A stretch of DNA of 64,000 nucleotides from CAWCAW01 sp963793645 (GTDB lineage Bacteria; Actinomycetota; Acidimicrobiia; Acidimicrobiales; UBA8190), in contig CAWCAW010000006.1 in assembly GCA_963793645.1 (NCBI GenBank), positions 372,001 through 436,000 on the forward strand, given 5' to 3'. The notes under the pieces were generated by a model. That model was not told the origin of the DNA. It did no database searches and saw nothing but the letters and a program-made list of their open reading frames with translations. This document shows, piece by piece, positions 9,856 through 18,910 of the stretch. The position numbers and the translations under genes are program-made. Numbering within the stretch: the stretch's first letter is position 1; the number at the start of each line of letters is the position of its first letter.

Positions 9856-10771
9856 GTGACAGACGCCATCCAGACACCGCTTGAAGGCTTACGACAACGC
9901 AAGAAGCGCCTGACGCGTCAGCTCATCTCCGACACGGCCACTGAGATGTTCGTCGAGCGCGGGTTCGACGAAGTGCGGATCTCCGAGATCGCAGCCGCGT
10001 GCGAGGTGTCCGAAAAGACGATCTACAACTACTTCCCCACCAAGGAATCGTTGGTGCTCGACAGGGAGGAATCGATCGCGGCGGATATTCGCTGGGCTCT
10101 CGGACCCGACACGGCGGGGATGTCCCCGGTCGATGCGGCCGTGCACTCGATCACCGAAGACATGACGAGGATGCTCGCCCAATGGAACGACGGGACGAAT
10201 TCTCCGCCTGATCTCACCCTTTTTCGCCGGTTCTGGGAGATGATTGAACGCACTCCCTCGTTACGCGCCGCGCAACACGAGATGATGGACCGACTGATCG
10301 AAGTAGCCGCCGCCGCCATGGCCGAGCGCGCTCGGGATCGATCCCGAAGAACCCGAGCCTCTCATCGCCGCGATCGCCATCATGGGACTGTGGCGCGTGC
10401 AGTACACCGCCATGCACAAGTACGCCGACGGTAAACAGTCGCCTAGCGAGATGAAAGATCTCGTGATCGCCGAAGTCAAACGAGCAGCCCGACTGATCGA
10501 TACCGGCCTGTGGTCCTTCAGTCTGGCCGTGCAGGGCCACAACGGTCGCGAAAGCATGCGGGTCGCCGCGTTGTCCGCCAACGAAGCACGCAAACAGGTC
10601 ATGGCAGCCATGAAGCAGGCCAAGGCGGCTTGGAAGCAGATGGTCACCGAGGTCCATGAAGCCGAACACGGCCCGGGTCGCGTCCACGGACGGCCCGGTC
10701 CCATGCCGCCCAACCGGGGACGCCGACCTCGCCCGGGGGATCCCGGGCGAGAATTCGGGCGGCGGCGGTAG
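9856..10771 (+). pseudogene. TetR-family regulator, frameshifted
   Basis: The N-terminal 158 residues include a normal TetR helix-turn-helix (ISEIAAACEVSEKTIYNYFPTKESL) starting from GTG 9856. At about 10330 the reading continues in another frame: MAER is followed by LGIDPEEPEPLIAAIAIMG in the plus-one frame, which runs on to 10771 as a continuous alpha-helical ligand domain. Deleting one G in the GCGCGC run would join them into a protein of about 304 residues. It most likely represses the divergent DrrAB-like exporter. The break may be a real mutation or a sequence error. Confidence 0.75.
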
Positions 10772-10808
10772 GCGAAACGAACTCCGTCCCGCCGAGCCAA
10801 AATGGGCC

Positions 10809-11294
10809 ATGACGGTACCTCCGGCACCACCTCGTCCTGCCGATCTGGCCGCCATGTTGCTGGGCCTGTTCCGGCGTATGCATGTCCAGGTCCGAGCCGA
10901 GCTCGTCGACCTCGACGACGAGGGGCTCAGCTGGGTTCCTGTGACGGGATCCAACAGTGTGGCTGTCATCGTGAACCACCTGGTCGGCTCCGAGGCCGAG
11001 ACGCTGCGCTGTGTGGCCGGGCTGCCTGTCCGGCGCGACCGAGACGCCGAGTTCTCGGGCGCACCACCCGCCATGGCCGGGGTCACGGCCATGTTGGACG
11101 CGGCCGACATGCTTGTGACGAGTGTGGAGTCGCTGATCGACCAGGCCCGTCTGGACACGATGCTGTCGCTGCCGACTCTGGCTTCAGATGACCAACAATC
11201 GGGACTCACGTGGCTGGTTCGGAACTACGGCCACGCCTGCGAACACGTCGGACACATCCAAATGACCGCGCAGCTCCACCGGGCCCGTCGTTGA
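10809..11294 (+). CDS. DinB-like four-helix protein (DUF664 type)
   Basis: A 161-residue protein starting at ATG 10809 (MTVPPAPPRPADL). It shows the DinB/YfiT pattern with metal-ligand histidines: NHLVGSEAETLRCVAG near residue 57 and NYGHACEHVGHIQMTAQL near the C-terminus, where an HxxxHxxxH-like arrangement is visible. Family members bind divalent metal and often act as thiol-S-transferases (mycothiol or bacillithiol linked); the substrate is unknown. It follows the TetR gene by 37 bases and could be co-transcribed with it. Confidence 0.75.
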   Translation: MTVPPAPPRPADLAAMLLGLFRRMHVQVRAELVDLDDEGLSWVPVTGSNSVAVIVNHLVGSEAETLRCVAGLPVRRDRDAEFSGAPPAMAGVTAMLDAADMLVTSVESLIDQARLDTMLSLPTLASDDQQSGLTWLVRNYGHACEHVGHIQMTAQLHRARR

Positions 11295-11322
11295 CTGGGG
11301 CCGAGGGAGGGCAACTTCGTGC

Positions 11323-11790
11323 TTACCCTTGAGCGGGCGGTACCTGCGTAGGTGGGAAATGACCGACGTCGGCTCCGACCTTCACGCCGATGTTGGCCAC
11401 GTGCGAATGAATCTCATTGAGAAGGTCGGTGGCTCTCTTCACCTGCGCGGTGAGGTCGGTATTCTCCTGGATCAACTTTTTGATGTCATCAGTATTGCCT
11501 TCGGTGTGAATGGCGATCTCCGAAGAGATGGCGTCGGACCGCTTGGCCGCAATCAGAAGAGCAGCCGCCTGAACACCGGCCAGCATCGAGAGAAAGAGGT
11601 TGAGCAGGATATAGGGGTATGGATCGAAGGGCTTCTTTTCGCCCAGGACATGTTGCAAGACGAACGTGTTGAGGACAGCCCAGGCGATCATGACGCCGAA
11701 AAAGGCAAACACGAAGGGCCAAGACCCCATCATGTTGCGCATCCGGTCGGCGGATCGCTCACCCAAGGTCAGTTGATCGCCCGTCCGCAC
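11323..11790 (-). CDS. DUF1003 membrane protein
   Basis: A 155-residue protein with two transmembrane helices (around residues 24-50 and 60-84). The segment KPFDPYPYILLNLFLSML followed by AGVQAAALLIAAKR is the DUF1003 hallmark. A charged C-terminal coiled-coil-like tail (DDIKKLIQENTDL) follows and probably lies in the cytoplasm. GTG 11790 is used, but the frame is open upstream and the residues before it (HKHPAVRTGDQL) resemble the family N-terminus, so the real start may be a little further up. Function unknown. Confidence 0.85.
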   Translation of the reverse strand: MRTGDQLTLGERSADRMRNMMGSWPFVFAFFGVMIAWAVLNTFVLQHVLGEKKPFDPYPYILLNLFLSMLAGVQAAALLIAAKRSDAISSEIAIHTEGNTDDIKKLIQENTDLTAQVKRATDLLNEIHSHVANIGVKVGADVGHFPPTQVPPAQG

Positions 11791-12027
11791 GGCCGGATGC
11801 TTATGCCAATGGGATTGCCACGCCGGCGTCGTTATCCCATGATCGTCGCGCGCGATAGGGCGCTCAGAGGCGGATTACTCGTCCTCGCCCGATACCTTCA
11901 TCCGGTCTTTTCACCACGCCGCTCCTGGCCCACGAATGCGAACGTGCTTTCTGGAACTCTGGAGCGCACCTCGGTGCCACCCTACCGACAACCTTCTCGG
12001 GCCTACGGGGTGCTCGGAGCACCACAG

Positions 12028-14442
12028 CTATGGAGCCGATTCACCGGCGAACAGAATCTGGGTGCTCACCAAGTCGCCGGCGCCGTCACCGTACTCAAGT
12101 ACGCACGTATCGCCGGCCGCCTCTTGGGCGGGAGTCGGCGGACACGGGTATGCGGCGGCGTCAACAGCGGGGTTGTGCCCGGCGCTGTCGAGTGTCGGAC
12201 ACCCGGCCAAGTACGACGTCCCACACGGTGGCCCCACCGTTCCCGTGGCCACCTTGAATGTGGCCGACAAAGCCCCACCGCCTGTCGTCTCTACCAGGCC
12301 AGCGAACGTCGATCCGGTGCACCCCACGTCCTCAACAGCATCGACGACGCCACCAAGTTGCACCGACGGTTGGTCAGGAGTGTCGTTGCATTCCACGACG
12401 CTGCCGAGGGCGAGGACGGCCAAGGAGGTACCCGTGACACCGACAGTCTGTCCGTTGACAAGGCCCGTGTTCGGACTTGCACTGAGTGCGGCATTCGGTG
12501 AAGTGGCGACGCTGCTCCCGAGTTGACCCCAAAAATCATCTCCCCAGCAGCTCACGCCCCCCGAAGTGAGCAGGGCACAGAACCCGACACCGTCACCTTG
12601 GACGCTGGAGATACCCGAACGCGTCTGTGTCGGCTCGTCAAGGCAGGTGCCGGCACCACACGCATTTGGTCCAAGCAATGTGCCCGTCACGCCAAGTTCG
12701 CCCGTTGAGTCGTCGCCCCAGCAGTATGCATCCCCATCACTCAACACCGCGCAGTAGCCACTCCCCGGACTCGGGGGGATTTCGAGTGGTCCAAGATGAA
12801 CACCTTCTCTCATCTCTGCGATGTCGTCAGTGAACTGACCCGAAAGGCTCGAAACTCCGGTCAGGTTCGCCGCCACCACGGGAACGTCGGACTGCGTCGT
12901 CGAACCGTTGCCTAGCTCACCGGTGGAGTCGTCACCCCAGCACGACACGTCGCCGGTTGTCTGCAGGGTCGCACAGTATCCGAGACCATCCGAGGCCAAG
13001 CTCGCCGCGTCGGTGAGCCCCGTGACATCGACTGGCGCGTCTGCTTGGGTAGTCGAGCCGTTGCCGAGTTCACCAACCGAGTTGTCGCCCCAGCATTGAA
13101 CGGAACCCGTTTGCAGCAGCGCGCAGTAGCTGAGGTCACTGTATACGTAACCGTTACCCACGACGCTGGTGGCATTCGTTATACCCGTTACATCCACAGG
13201 AGCGGCCGGGTCTTGGCTCGTGTCCGTTCCATCGCCCAGCTCTCCGTAGTAGTCGTCGCCCCAACATTCGATGGCGCCCCCGCCGAGCAGTGCACAGACG
13301 CCGTTCCCGTCTGATGCCAGGGTCGAGACGCCCGTCAGGCCGGCTACCGTTTCGGCGACGTCGGATCCAAGACCCAGGTCGTCGGCTCCCCAACAAGCAA
13401 CGCCACTGGTCGAAAGAATTGCGCAGTATCCCCCGCCGGTAGAGACGATCGATTTGGCATTCGAGACGCCGTCCACGACGACCGGGATCGTGCTACACGC
13501 GCCCAAGGTGCATGAGTCCGGCCCGCTCTCCGTATCGTCCCCCAGTTCGCCGCTGCTGTTCTCACCCCAGCATTCAACCGACCCGGTCGAAAGTACGGCG
13601 CAGTATCCGTACCCGGCCGCCGCATTCCCCCCGTCGCTGGCGAGGTCAATGGCGATCGTCAACCCCGAGATCGTCTGAGGTGTCGGATTGCACAATCCGA
13701 CAACACAGCTCGGGACGCCTGCCCCGCCGTTGCCGAGCTCGCCCTGGTTGGCTTGGCCCCAGCACTCGACCGCACCGGTGCTGGCGAGTGCGCAGTAACC
13801 GGTGCCGTCGCTCACCACCTGCGTGATCATGGCAGACCCTGTCACCGTTCCCCCGCCGCCACCGCCGCCGCCCGTCGTCGAGCCGACAGCGATACTGCCT
13901 GTCACCGCGATCTTCTTGACGCCCGTCGCACCGCGGCAAAGCGACGAGAGAGTCTCGGGCACGTTCACCGTCACGGTGACGTTGCCGGCGAACGACCCTG
14001 TCCCGCTGCTCCCGGTGATCGACGTAGTGGCGAACTTCGCCTTACCGGCATACGTCGTGCCATTCAAGGTCCCCGCCAAGGCACCCTTCCACTTGACCGT
14101 GAGGGTCGCAGTTGCGCCCGTGGGTGAGTCCGTACTACACGAAAGCGGGCTTGAGGCAAAGGAGCCCGTGACCTTCCCGCTCGTGATTGTCACGTCGCTG
14201 TTGGTCGGCACACACCCCGAGAGCTTGCCCCCAGAGATCCTCGAAGGACCTGTACCACCGCCTGACTCCGTAAGCGAAGGAGCAAAGCTCACCTTGGCGG
14301 TCAGGTTGCAGACCACCAAGCCTGGGGCGTGCCCCGTGAACTTTGGCACCTTCGTCGCGGCTGATGCCGGCGACGCCGAAATGGCAATCATCCCAGCCGA
14401 GACGAGCAATGCCACTGAGATCACTGGCCAGGCACGTCGCAT
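12028..14442 (-). CDS. Secreted RCC1-repeat protein with neocarzinostatin-like C-terminus
   Basis: An 804-residue exported protein. A signal peptide ends at about ASPASAA (residue 29). Residues 30-188 form a cysteine-containing beta domain that is also present in the protein at 18911-20140. After a run of eight glycines come eight RCC1-type blade repeats (about 205-650), each reading like GYCALLxTGxVxCWGDDSxGELG. Residues 652-804 begin with LSASPNTGLVNGQTVGVTGT and contain spaced cysteines, resembling the neocarzinostatin/enediyne apoprotein Ig fold. An AAGGAG site lies seven bases before the ATG. The RCC1 part should form a beta-propeller outside the cell; ligand unknown. Convergent neighbours suggest it stands alone. 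Confidence 0.85.
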   Translation of the reverse strand: MRRAWPVISVALLVSAGMIAISASPASAATKVPKFTGHAPGLVVCNLTAKVSFAPSLTESGGGTGPSRISGGKLSGCVPTNSDVTITSGKVTGSFASSPLSCSTDSPTGATATLTVKWKGALAGTLNGTTYAGKAKFATTSITGSSGTGSFAGNVTVTVNVPETLSSLCRGATGVKKIAVTGSIAVGSTTGGGGGGGGTVTGSAMITQVVSDGTGYCALASTGAVECWGQANQGELGNGGAGVPSCVVGLCNPTPQTISGLTIAIDLASDGGNAAAGYGYCAVLSTGSVECWGENSSGELGDDTESGPDSCTLGACSTIPVVVDGVSNAKSIVSTGGGYCAILSTSGVACWGADDLGLGSDVAETVAGLTGVSTLASDGNGVCALLGGGAIECWGDDYYGELGDGTDTSQDPAAPVDVTGITNATSVVGNGYVYSDLSYCALLQTGSVQCWGDNSVGELGNGSTTQADAPVDVTGLTDAASLASDGLGYCATLQTTGDVSCWGDDSTGELGNGSTTQSDVPVVAANLTGVSSLSGQFTDDIAEMREGVHLGPLEIPPSPGSGYCAVLSDGDAYCWGDDSTGELGVTGTLLGPNACGAGTCLDEPTQTRSGISSVQGDGVGFCALLTSGGVSCWGDDFWGQLGSSVATSPNAALSASPNTGLVNGQTVGVTGTSLAVLALGSVVECNDTPDQPSVQLGGVVDAVEDVGCTGSTFAGLVETTGGGALSATFKVATGTVGPPCGTSYLAGCPTLDSAGHNPAVDAAAYPCPPTPAQEAAGDTCVLEYGDGAGDLVSTQILFAGESAP

Positions 14443-14501
14443 CCTTCACTCCTTTATTCGGGCGCCGTTTAGGCGACGCCGATGTATTCAATTCCTGTGA
14501 C

Positions 14502-14663
14502 TCATGGCTCGGCCGAGTTGGGCCCGAGCCAGGTCGAGGCAGCCCCCGCCGCGGTTGCTCCCGTTGCCACCAGGGCGCCCGAGGCACACCCAAGGACGAT
14601 TGCCGGCGACAGCCGCAGCAGGTGCCACGGACCTGCCCAGCGAGTTTGCCGACGATTAGCCAT
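14502..14663 (-). CDS. Small putative secreted or membrane peptide (53 aa)
   Basis: A 53-residue frame beginning MANRRQTRWAG, preceded by a perfect AGGAGG six bases before the ATG. A basic N-terminus is followed by a hydrophobic stretch (LSPAIVLGCASGALVATGA) and a possible signal-peptidase site near TAAGAAS, leaving only about a dozen residues. It lies about 60 bases upstream of the RCC1 gene on the same strand, so it could be a co-transcribed leader or small envelope peptide. Not recognised as a known family; the ribosome site is the main support. Confidence 0.45.
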   Translation of the reverse strand: MANRRQTRWAGPWHLLRLSPAIVLGCASGALVATGATAAGAASTWLGPNSAEP

Positions 14664-15107
14664 CCCCAACCTCCTACGCGCAGCACCCGTTGTCATCAGC
14701 ATGACCCACTCACCCTTTCTGACGCCACCGTCAATAATGACGGTCCAAAAGGTCGGGCCCTCGACTCGCGAGGCCTCGTGCCAGAACTACGAGAACCCTC
14801 GTGTTCAAGTCTTAATGACCAGCCCACGCACGTCTGTAGCGGCGGTGACATCCTCAGCGTGTTCGTCGACACAGTCGGCTGCTTACGGGGCAAAAGACTG
14901 CCTACAGGGCCGATTTGGTCGTGAACTCCCACTGGTCGGCTGGCGCCTCCATGAGGCCGAGGCTCGAGAAGCCCGAGACACCGTGGAATTGCTGGCAACA
15001 AGCGAGCAAGGCTGTGTCCAGGGCCGGTGGTACGGTACCGACGTCTCCGATGGACACCACCTGCAGGCGGAGTCGCCTGTGGATGGTGACAAAAGAGGGG
15101 GGTGCAC
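14664..15107. other. Gene-free stretch with hairpin upstream of propeller gene
   Basis: No convincing gene is visible between the small minus-strand peptide and the plus-strand propeller gene. It probably holds divergent promoters. A perfect hairpin, CAGGCG-GAGT-CGCCTG at 15064-15079, sits about 28 bases before the ATG at 15108 and would lie in the 5' leader of that mRNA. Confidence 0.5.
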
Positions 15108-16181
15108 ATGAGAGCCACCGGTAGGTTGTTCCGGCGTCACAGGCTCGCAGTGGGATGTTTAAGCACGCTCGTGGCGGCGAGCGCTCTGATGGCGGCCGGA
15201 CCGGCTGCAGCGCGAGGGGTTCCGAGCAACTCCCACAAGCACCAGGTCGGCAACTACGACTTCGATGCTCCCACCTCGGCGGCTGTCGCTGACTCCGATC
15301 TATTCGTGACCAACAGTGCCAACAACTCGGTCACCGAGATGAATGCCTCCGACGGGTCATACATGGCCACGATTTCTGGCAATCGATTTGGCTTCGCATC
15401 CCCTGCGGCCATCGTGGCGGTCGGCAATCACCTTTTTGTTGCCAACAGCGCCGGCAACTCCGTGACCGAACTCAAGATCGCTGGACATAGGCACGTGCGC
15501 ACCATCAAAGGGGCGAGATACGGATTTGCTGATCCAATTGCCCTGGCGTCGTCTGGTCAGGACCTCTTCGTCCTCAACGGTGCAGGCTCAATCACCGAGG
15601 TCGCTATCAGAAACGGTGCATTAATCGGCATGGCGTCGGGGTTGGTGTTCGGGTTTGACGAGCCGACCGGTCTCGCCGTCGCCGATGGTTACGTCTTCGT
15701 AGCGAACAGTGCAGCCGATACCGTCACCGTGCTGAACGCTGGAACCAGGGCGTTCGTCGCATCTTTGTCCGGGGCGCCGTTCGACTTCAGCACACCCACC
15801 GGCGTGGCCTTCGACGGGACCAACATGTGGGTGACGAACCAGGGTGATGAGTCGGTGACCGAATTCTCTCCGACAACGTTGGATGAGTTGAATGTTCTTT
15901 TCAGTGGGAACTTGCCGATGGTCGGACCCATCACCTACGGCAACGGCTACGTGTTCGCCGTCAGCCCTCCTGGATCATCCCCGATGGTAAGTCAGATCAC
16001 TCCGTCACCGGCATCAGCCAACTGGATGATGTGCAACACCAATGGGCCCTACCTGTTCAACAACCCCGAGGCCTTGGTGGTGGCGGGATCCGATCTCTGG
16101 GTTGTGAACGAGGGCGGGAATTCCCTGACTGAAATGGATACGGTCACCGGCAATCTTATCCGCACCATCTTCAATCCATAG
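15108..16181 (+). CDS. Secreted beta-propeller (NHL/YVTN-like) protein
   Basis: A 357-residue exported protein with a signal peptide ending near PAAARG (residue 36). The rest is a series of about six or seven repeats of 45-50 residues, each with a pattern such as DLFVTNSANNSVTEMNASDG or YVFVANSAADTVTVLNAGT, the four-stranded blade pattern of NHL/YVTN propellers. Such proteins usually act as extracellular scaffolds or bind ligands; no catalytic residues are evident. The ATG at 15108 is preceded by a G-rich purine run; a GTG six bases earlier is also in frame. Monocistronic by context. Confidence 0.8.
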   Translation: MRATGRLFRRHRLAVGCLSTLVAASALMAAGPAAARGVPSNSHKHQVGNYDFDAPTSAAVADSDLFVTNSANNSVTEMNASDGSYMATISGNRFGFASPAAIVAVGNHLFVANSAGNSVTELKIAGHRHVRTIKGARYGFADPIALASSGQDLFVLNGAGSITEVAIRNGALIGMASGLVFGFDEPTGLAVADGYVFVANSAADTVTVLNAGTRAFVASLSGAPFDFSTPTGVAFDGTNMWVTNQGDESVTEFSPTTLDELNVLFSGNLPMVGPITYGNGYVFAVSPPGSSPMVSQITPSPASANWMMCNTNGPYLFNNPEALVVAGSDLWVVNEGGNSLTEMDTVTGNLIRTIFNP

Positions 16182-16541
16182 AGTGCGCTTGACCGAGGTG
16201 CCCGGACCAGTACCGCCTCTGTGTAGGTAATGCCTTCGGGTAGGCCCGCTAGTGACGAGACTGTCGTACACGTGCCCAATCGTCGTCCATGGTCGACGCA
16301 GCACGACACCCGCCAGGAACTCCAAGATTCCCTCGGTTAGCCGTCTTTTCTGGGGAGTGATACGTGCCGACACCCCCTGCATTCCCAGCCTCTGAGTCGT
16401 CTTTCAACCCGCCAGCCAACCTGGAATGGCACAGCGAAAGAGCCGACTCCTTTGGGGGGCCAAAAGGTGTCGGCTCTCTCGGTGTTGACAACGGCGAGAC
16501 GCAGCCAAGGGGGCGACCGCGTCCAGCCTCATTGTGAAACG
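16182..16541. other. Gene-free stretch downstream of propeller gene
   Basis: No open frame here resembles a protein. The only clear structure is the strong hairpin at 16439-16477, listed separately. Confidence 0.5.
16439..16477 (-). terminator. Strong hairpin, probable terminator for a small minus-strand transcript
   Basis: Nine-base perfect arms AGAGCCGAC and GTCGGCTCT enclose a second nested stem, CCTTTGG with CCAAAAGG, giving a long GC-rich hairpin. Read on the minus strand it is followed by TTTCGCTG, a short T-rich tail, and it lies 64 bases past the stop of the 28-codon frame at 16542-16628. Read on the plus strand there is no T tail. Confidence 0.55.
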
Positions 16542-16628
16542 TCAGGTGGGGTGCAGAGTTTGCAGGGCCCAGCGCGATATTTCGAACGAAACCCGTAGCT
16601 TTCGTAGGAGTCCAGAAACACTGCTCAT
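16542..16628 (-). CDS. Possible 28-residue small protein with good ribosome site
   Basis: A short frame, MSSVSGLLRKLRVSFEIS and ten more residues, preceded by GAAGGGAG six bases before the ATG and followed by the hairpin at 16439-16477. The peptide is basic and could form an amphipathic helix. Two 9-base direct repeats (GTGAACAGC at 16682-16690 and 16715-16723) lie upstream and might be regulator sites. Together these look like an independent small gene or a small RNA with a coding part. No homologue is recognised. Confidence 0.35.
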   Translation of the reverse strand: MSSVSGLLRKLRVSFEISRWALQTLHPT

Positions 16629-16947
16629 CGATGGCTCCCTTCGCTCTGCGGTTGTCGCTAAAGACAGCGTAAAGAAGTGAGGTGAACAGCGGGGGTCGGG
16701 CAGATGACGGCTCTGTGAACAGCCAGATCGGGGCCGGTCCAGCCTGATGGCGGCCAAAGCGTGCCTTCCGCCGTGGCTATCTAATGGCCCTTGGCCACGA
16801 ACCTGCAACGACGGCCTCGAGACCCGGTAGCGGCACCCACCGAGTCGACCTGGCCCGCACGTCCTGTTCGCCAGCGGCCTACTCGACGCCATGACCTCCC
16901 TGAAATGAACCGGCCGCTAGAGGTAACCCTCACAGTCCACCAGTCCG
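16629..16947. other. Gene-free stretch upstream of small minus-strand unit
   Basis: About 320 bases with no supported gene. It carries the paired GTGAACAGC repeats and must contain any promoter for the 28-codon frame, as well as the 3' end region of the transglutaminase gene. Confidence 0.4.
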
Positions 16948-17754
16948 TCAATCGCCTCCGCTTACCTCGTCAGCCCAGACCAGCATCGTCTCGAGCTGGG
17001 CCGCCCCCCAAGTAGTGACCATGGCAGCGTCAAGGGCGTCACGTCCCCGAGCGATCACCACTCGACCGACACGGCGTTCGTTGTTGCGGGGATCGAAGGT
17101 CCACCATCGGCCGTCGAGCCACACTTCGAACCACGAGCAAAAGTCCATGGGCGATTCGGGCGGGGCGACCGCGATTTCGGGGAGGTATCCGGCCACATAC
17201 CGGGCAGGCATGTTGAGGGCGCGGCACAAGGTCATGGCCAAATGCGTGAAATCCCGACATACGCCGGCGCGTGTGTTCCAAACGTCGGAGGCGGTGGTCA
17301 CCGTGGTACTGGCACCTACCTCGTACCGGACTTGATCGTGAACCCAGTCGCACACAGCCTGCACGCGAGACCACCCGGGCTCCGTCGACTCGAACAAATC
17401 CCACGCCGCGTCATGGAGCATGTCGGGCCAACAGAAGCGGCTGGGGAGTAGATAGACAAAGGCGTCATCAGGTAGGGCTTCGATGGGGACGGCAGCGGCT
17501 CCTTTGTCCGCATCGTCGAAGTTCGACGTTACCTCGATAGTGGCGGCGTAGCGCACGGCCGACCGTCCCGCCGGCAGTGTAAAACGGTCGCACAAGTTTC
17601 CGTAAGTGTCCAAGTACGTGCGGGTCGGAGCCGGAGGTTCCCATGTCTCGGTGACGAGGCGGTGGTCGGCCCCTGGATGGGGCCGTATCTGCCAGAGTGA
17701 CGGGGTCAGCTCCGAGGCCTCGTACTCAAACTCGCAGCCGATCCGCAACAGCAT
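16948..17754 (-). CDS. Transglutaminase-like cysteine protease-fold protein
   Basis: A 268-residue protein from ATG 17754 (MLLRIGCEFEYEA). It has the N-terminal beta region and the transglutaminase core: the catalytic cysteine in TRAGVCRDFTHLAM near residue 168, and WFEVWLDGRWWTFDPRNNE near 220 with the aspartate of the triad. The position just before the tryptophan, often HAW in the superfamily, reads CSW, so the catalytic histidine may be missing or supplied from elsewhere. Members act as proteases or peptidoglycan or protein cross-linkers. No alpha-E or ATP-grasp partner genes are nearby. Confidence 0.85.
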   Translation of the reverse strand: MLLRIGCEFEYEASELTPSLWQIRPHPGADHRLVTETWEPPAPTRTYLDTYGNLCDRFTLPAGRSAVRYAATIEVTSNFDDADKGAAAVPIEALPDDAFVYLLPSRFCWPDMLHDAAWDLFESTEPGWSRVQAVCDWVHDQVRYEVGASTTVTTASDVWNTRAGVCRDFTHLAMTLCRALNMPARYVAGYLPEIAVAPPESPMDFCSWFEVWLDGRWWTFDPRNNERRVGRVVIARGRDALDAAMVTTWGAAQLETMLVWADEVSGGD

Positions 17755-18132
17755 CAAGCCAGCCTGGTGGACAGAGATGACGTGGTCACTAATGCCGTGT
17801 GTCGATCGCGTGAACTTGTGCAGGGCATGGCCCCTTGGCCTCTGGTCCTGGACCTTTGCGACACGCCAGGACACCGGCCTACCGTCCCCTGCATGGTCCA
17901 GCCCGCTGGTTTTCGATATCACCTCGCGGTGCTCCCAGCGAACCTCGACGATCCCGACGAGCCGGACGACACCCCAAGATCGCAGAGCGTTATTGATGGT
18001 GACGACGGCTGGGAGCTGGTTAGGTCTCGGGTGACACAGGATGAGGTTTCCAGATTGATGCTGTACCGCAAACCCGCAGGATAGGAGAGTTTGGCGAAAC
18101 GATCGACGGGAACAATGGGCGGCCCGTGTCGC
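17755..18132. other. Gap between transglutaminase and reductase genes
   Basis: Nearly 380 bases on the far side of the transglutaminase start. The short frames present on both strands show no recognisable motif or ribosome site, so no gene is called. It should hold the transglutaminase promoter. Confidence 0.4.
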
Positions 18133-18732
18133 TTAAGACACAATGCGGTAGCGGATGTGTGTGACCTGCGGGGTGTCTATGACTCGGATGATCTCCAACT
18201 CGATCCTCGTTGGCAACACTTCGAACAGTCGCCGGCCACCGCCGAATAACACGGGAACTTGATGAATCTGCAACTCATCGAGCACACCCGCCTCAATCGC
18301 GGTCTGTGCCGTGTACGCGCCATGGACAAGCACGTTTCGATCACCTGCGGCGGCCTTGGCCTGCGCCATCGCGCTGACGATCCCGTTTGTCACATAGGTA
18401 ACCAATGGATACTTTGCGACCGATGGTCCGGGCGGCCGGTGACTGGGCACGAAGATCAGGACGCCGTCGTGGTGATCACCGCCCCAGTGATCGACCTGTT
18501 CCACGGTGTTGCGACCCGAGAGGACAGCACCTGTCTTTTTGATCTCATTCAGAAAATGGGTGCCCATCCCCGAACTATCCATGCTCTCAGCCGTCGGCCC
18601 CGCGTCCGAAGCAAACCCGTACCACTCGTGCAGCCGCATGAAGTCGTCGCCGCCGGGGTTGCCCGGTTTGTCGTTGGGGCCAGCGACGTACCCGTCAAGC
18701 GACATCGACATGTAGAGCACAGATTTAGACAT
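18133..18732 (-). CDS. Dihydrofolate reductase-family protein (RibD C-terminal type)
   Basis: A 199-residue protein of the RibD_C/DHFR-like superfamily. It begins KSVLYMSMSLDGYVAG, the family opening strand and loop, and has GAVLSGRNTVEQVDHWGG near residue 68, VLVHGAYTAQTAIEAGVLDEL in the NADPH-binding half, and HQVPVLFGGGRRLFE near the end. Related enzymes reduce pteridine or pyrimidine substrates with NADPH, but this subgroup is mostly uncharacterised, so folate reduction should not be assumed. It appears monocistronic. Confidence 0.88.
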   Translation of the reverse strand: MSKSVLYMSMSLDGYVAGPNDKPGNPGGDDFMRLHEWYGFASDAGPTAESMDSSGMGTHFLNEIKKTGAVLSGRNTVEQVDHWGGDHHDGVLIFVPSHRPPGPSVAKYPLVTYVTNGIVSAMAQAKAAAGDRNVLVHGAYTAQTAIEAGVLDELQIHQVPVLFGGGRRLFEVLPTRIELEIIRVIDTPQVTHIRYRIVS

Positions 18733-18910
18733 GGAGCGAGCCTGATTTCTGAACGCTGACCTTCCTCACACTAAACTTCACTTGTCATCAGTGACGTTTG
18801 AAACTCCGATAACAGGTAGGGCAGCGGCACTCGACCATCTCCCATGCGATTGGCTTGGCCGTGCGCTCCCAGTCGATGGGTTTGTGTCCTGCCGGGATTC
18901 CCTATATCGG

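Noticed and set aside
14482..15111. Long plus-strand frame of 209 codons
   Set aside because: No motif, no ribosome site, overlaps a better-supported minus-strand peptide and the promoter region of the propeller gene.
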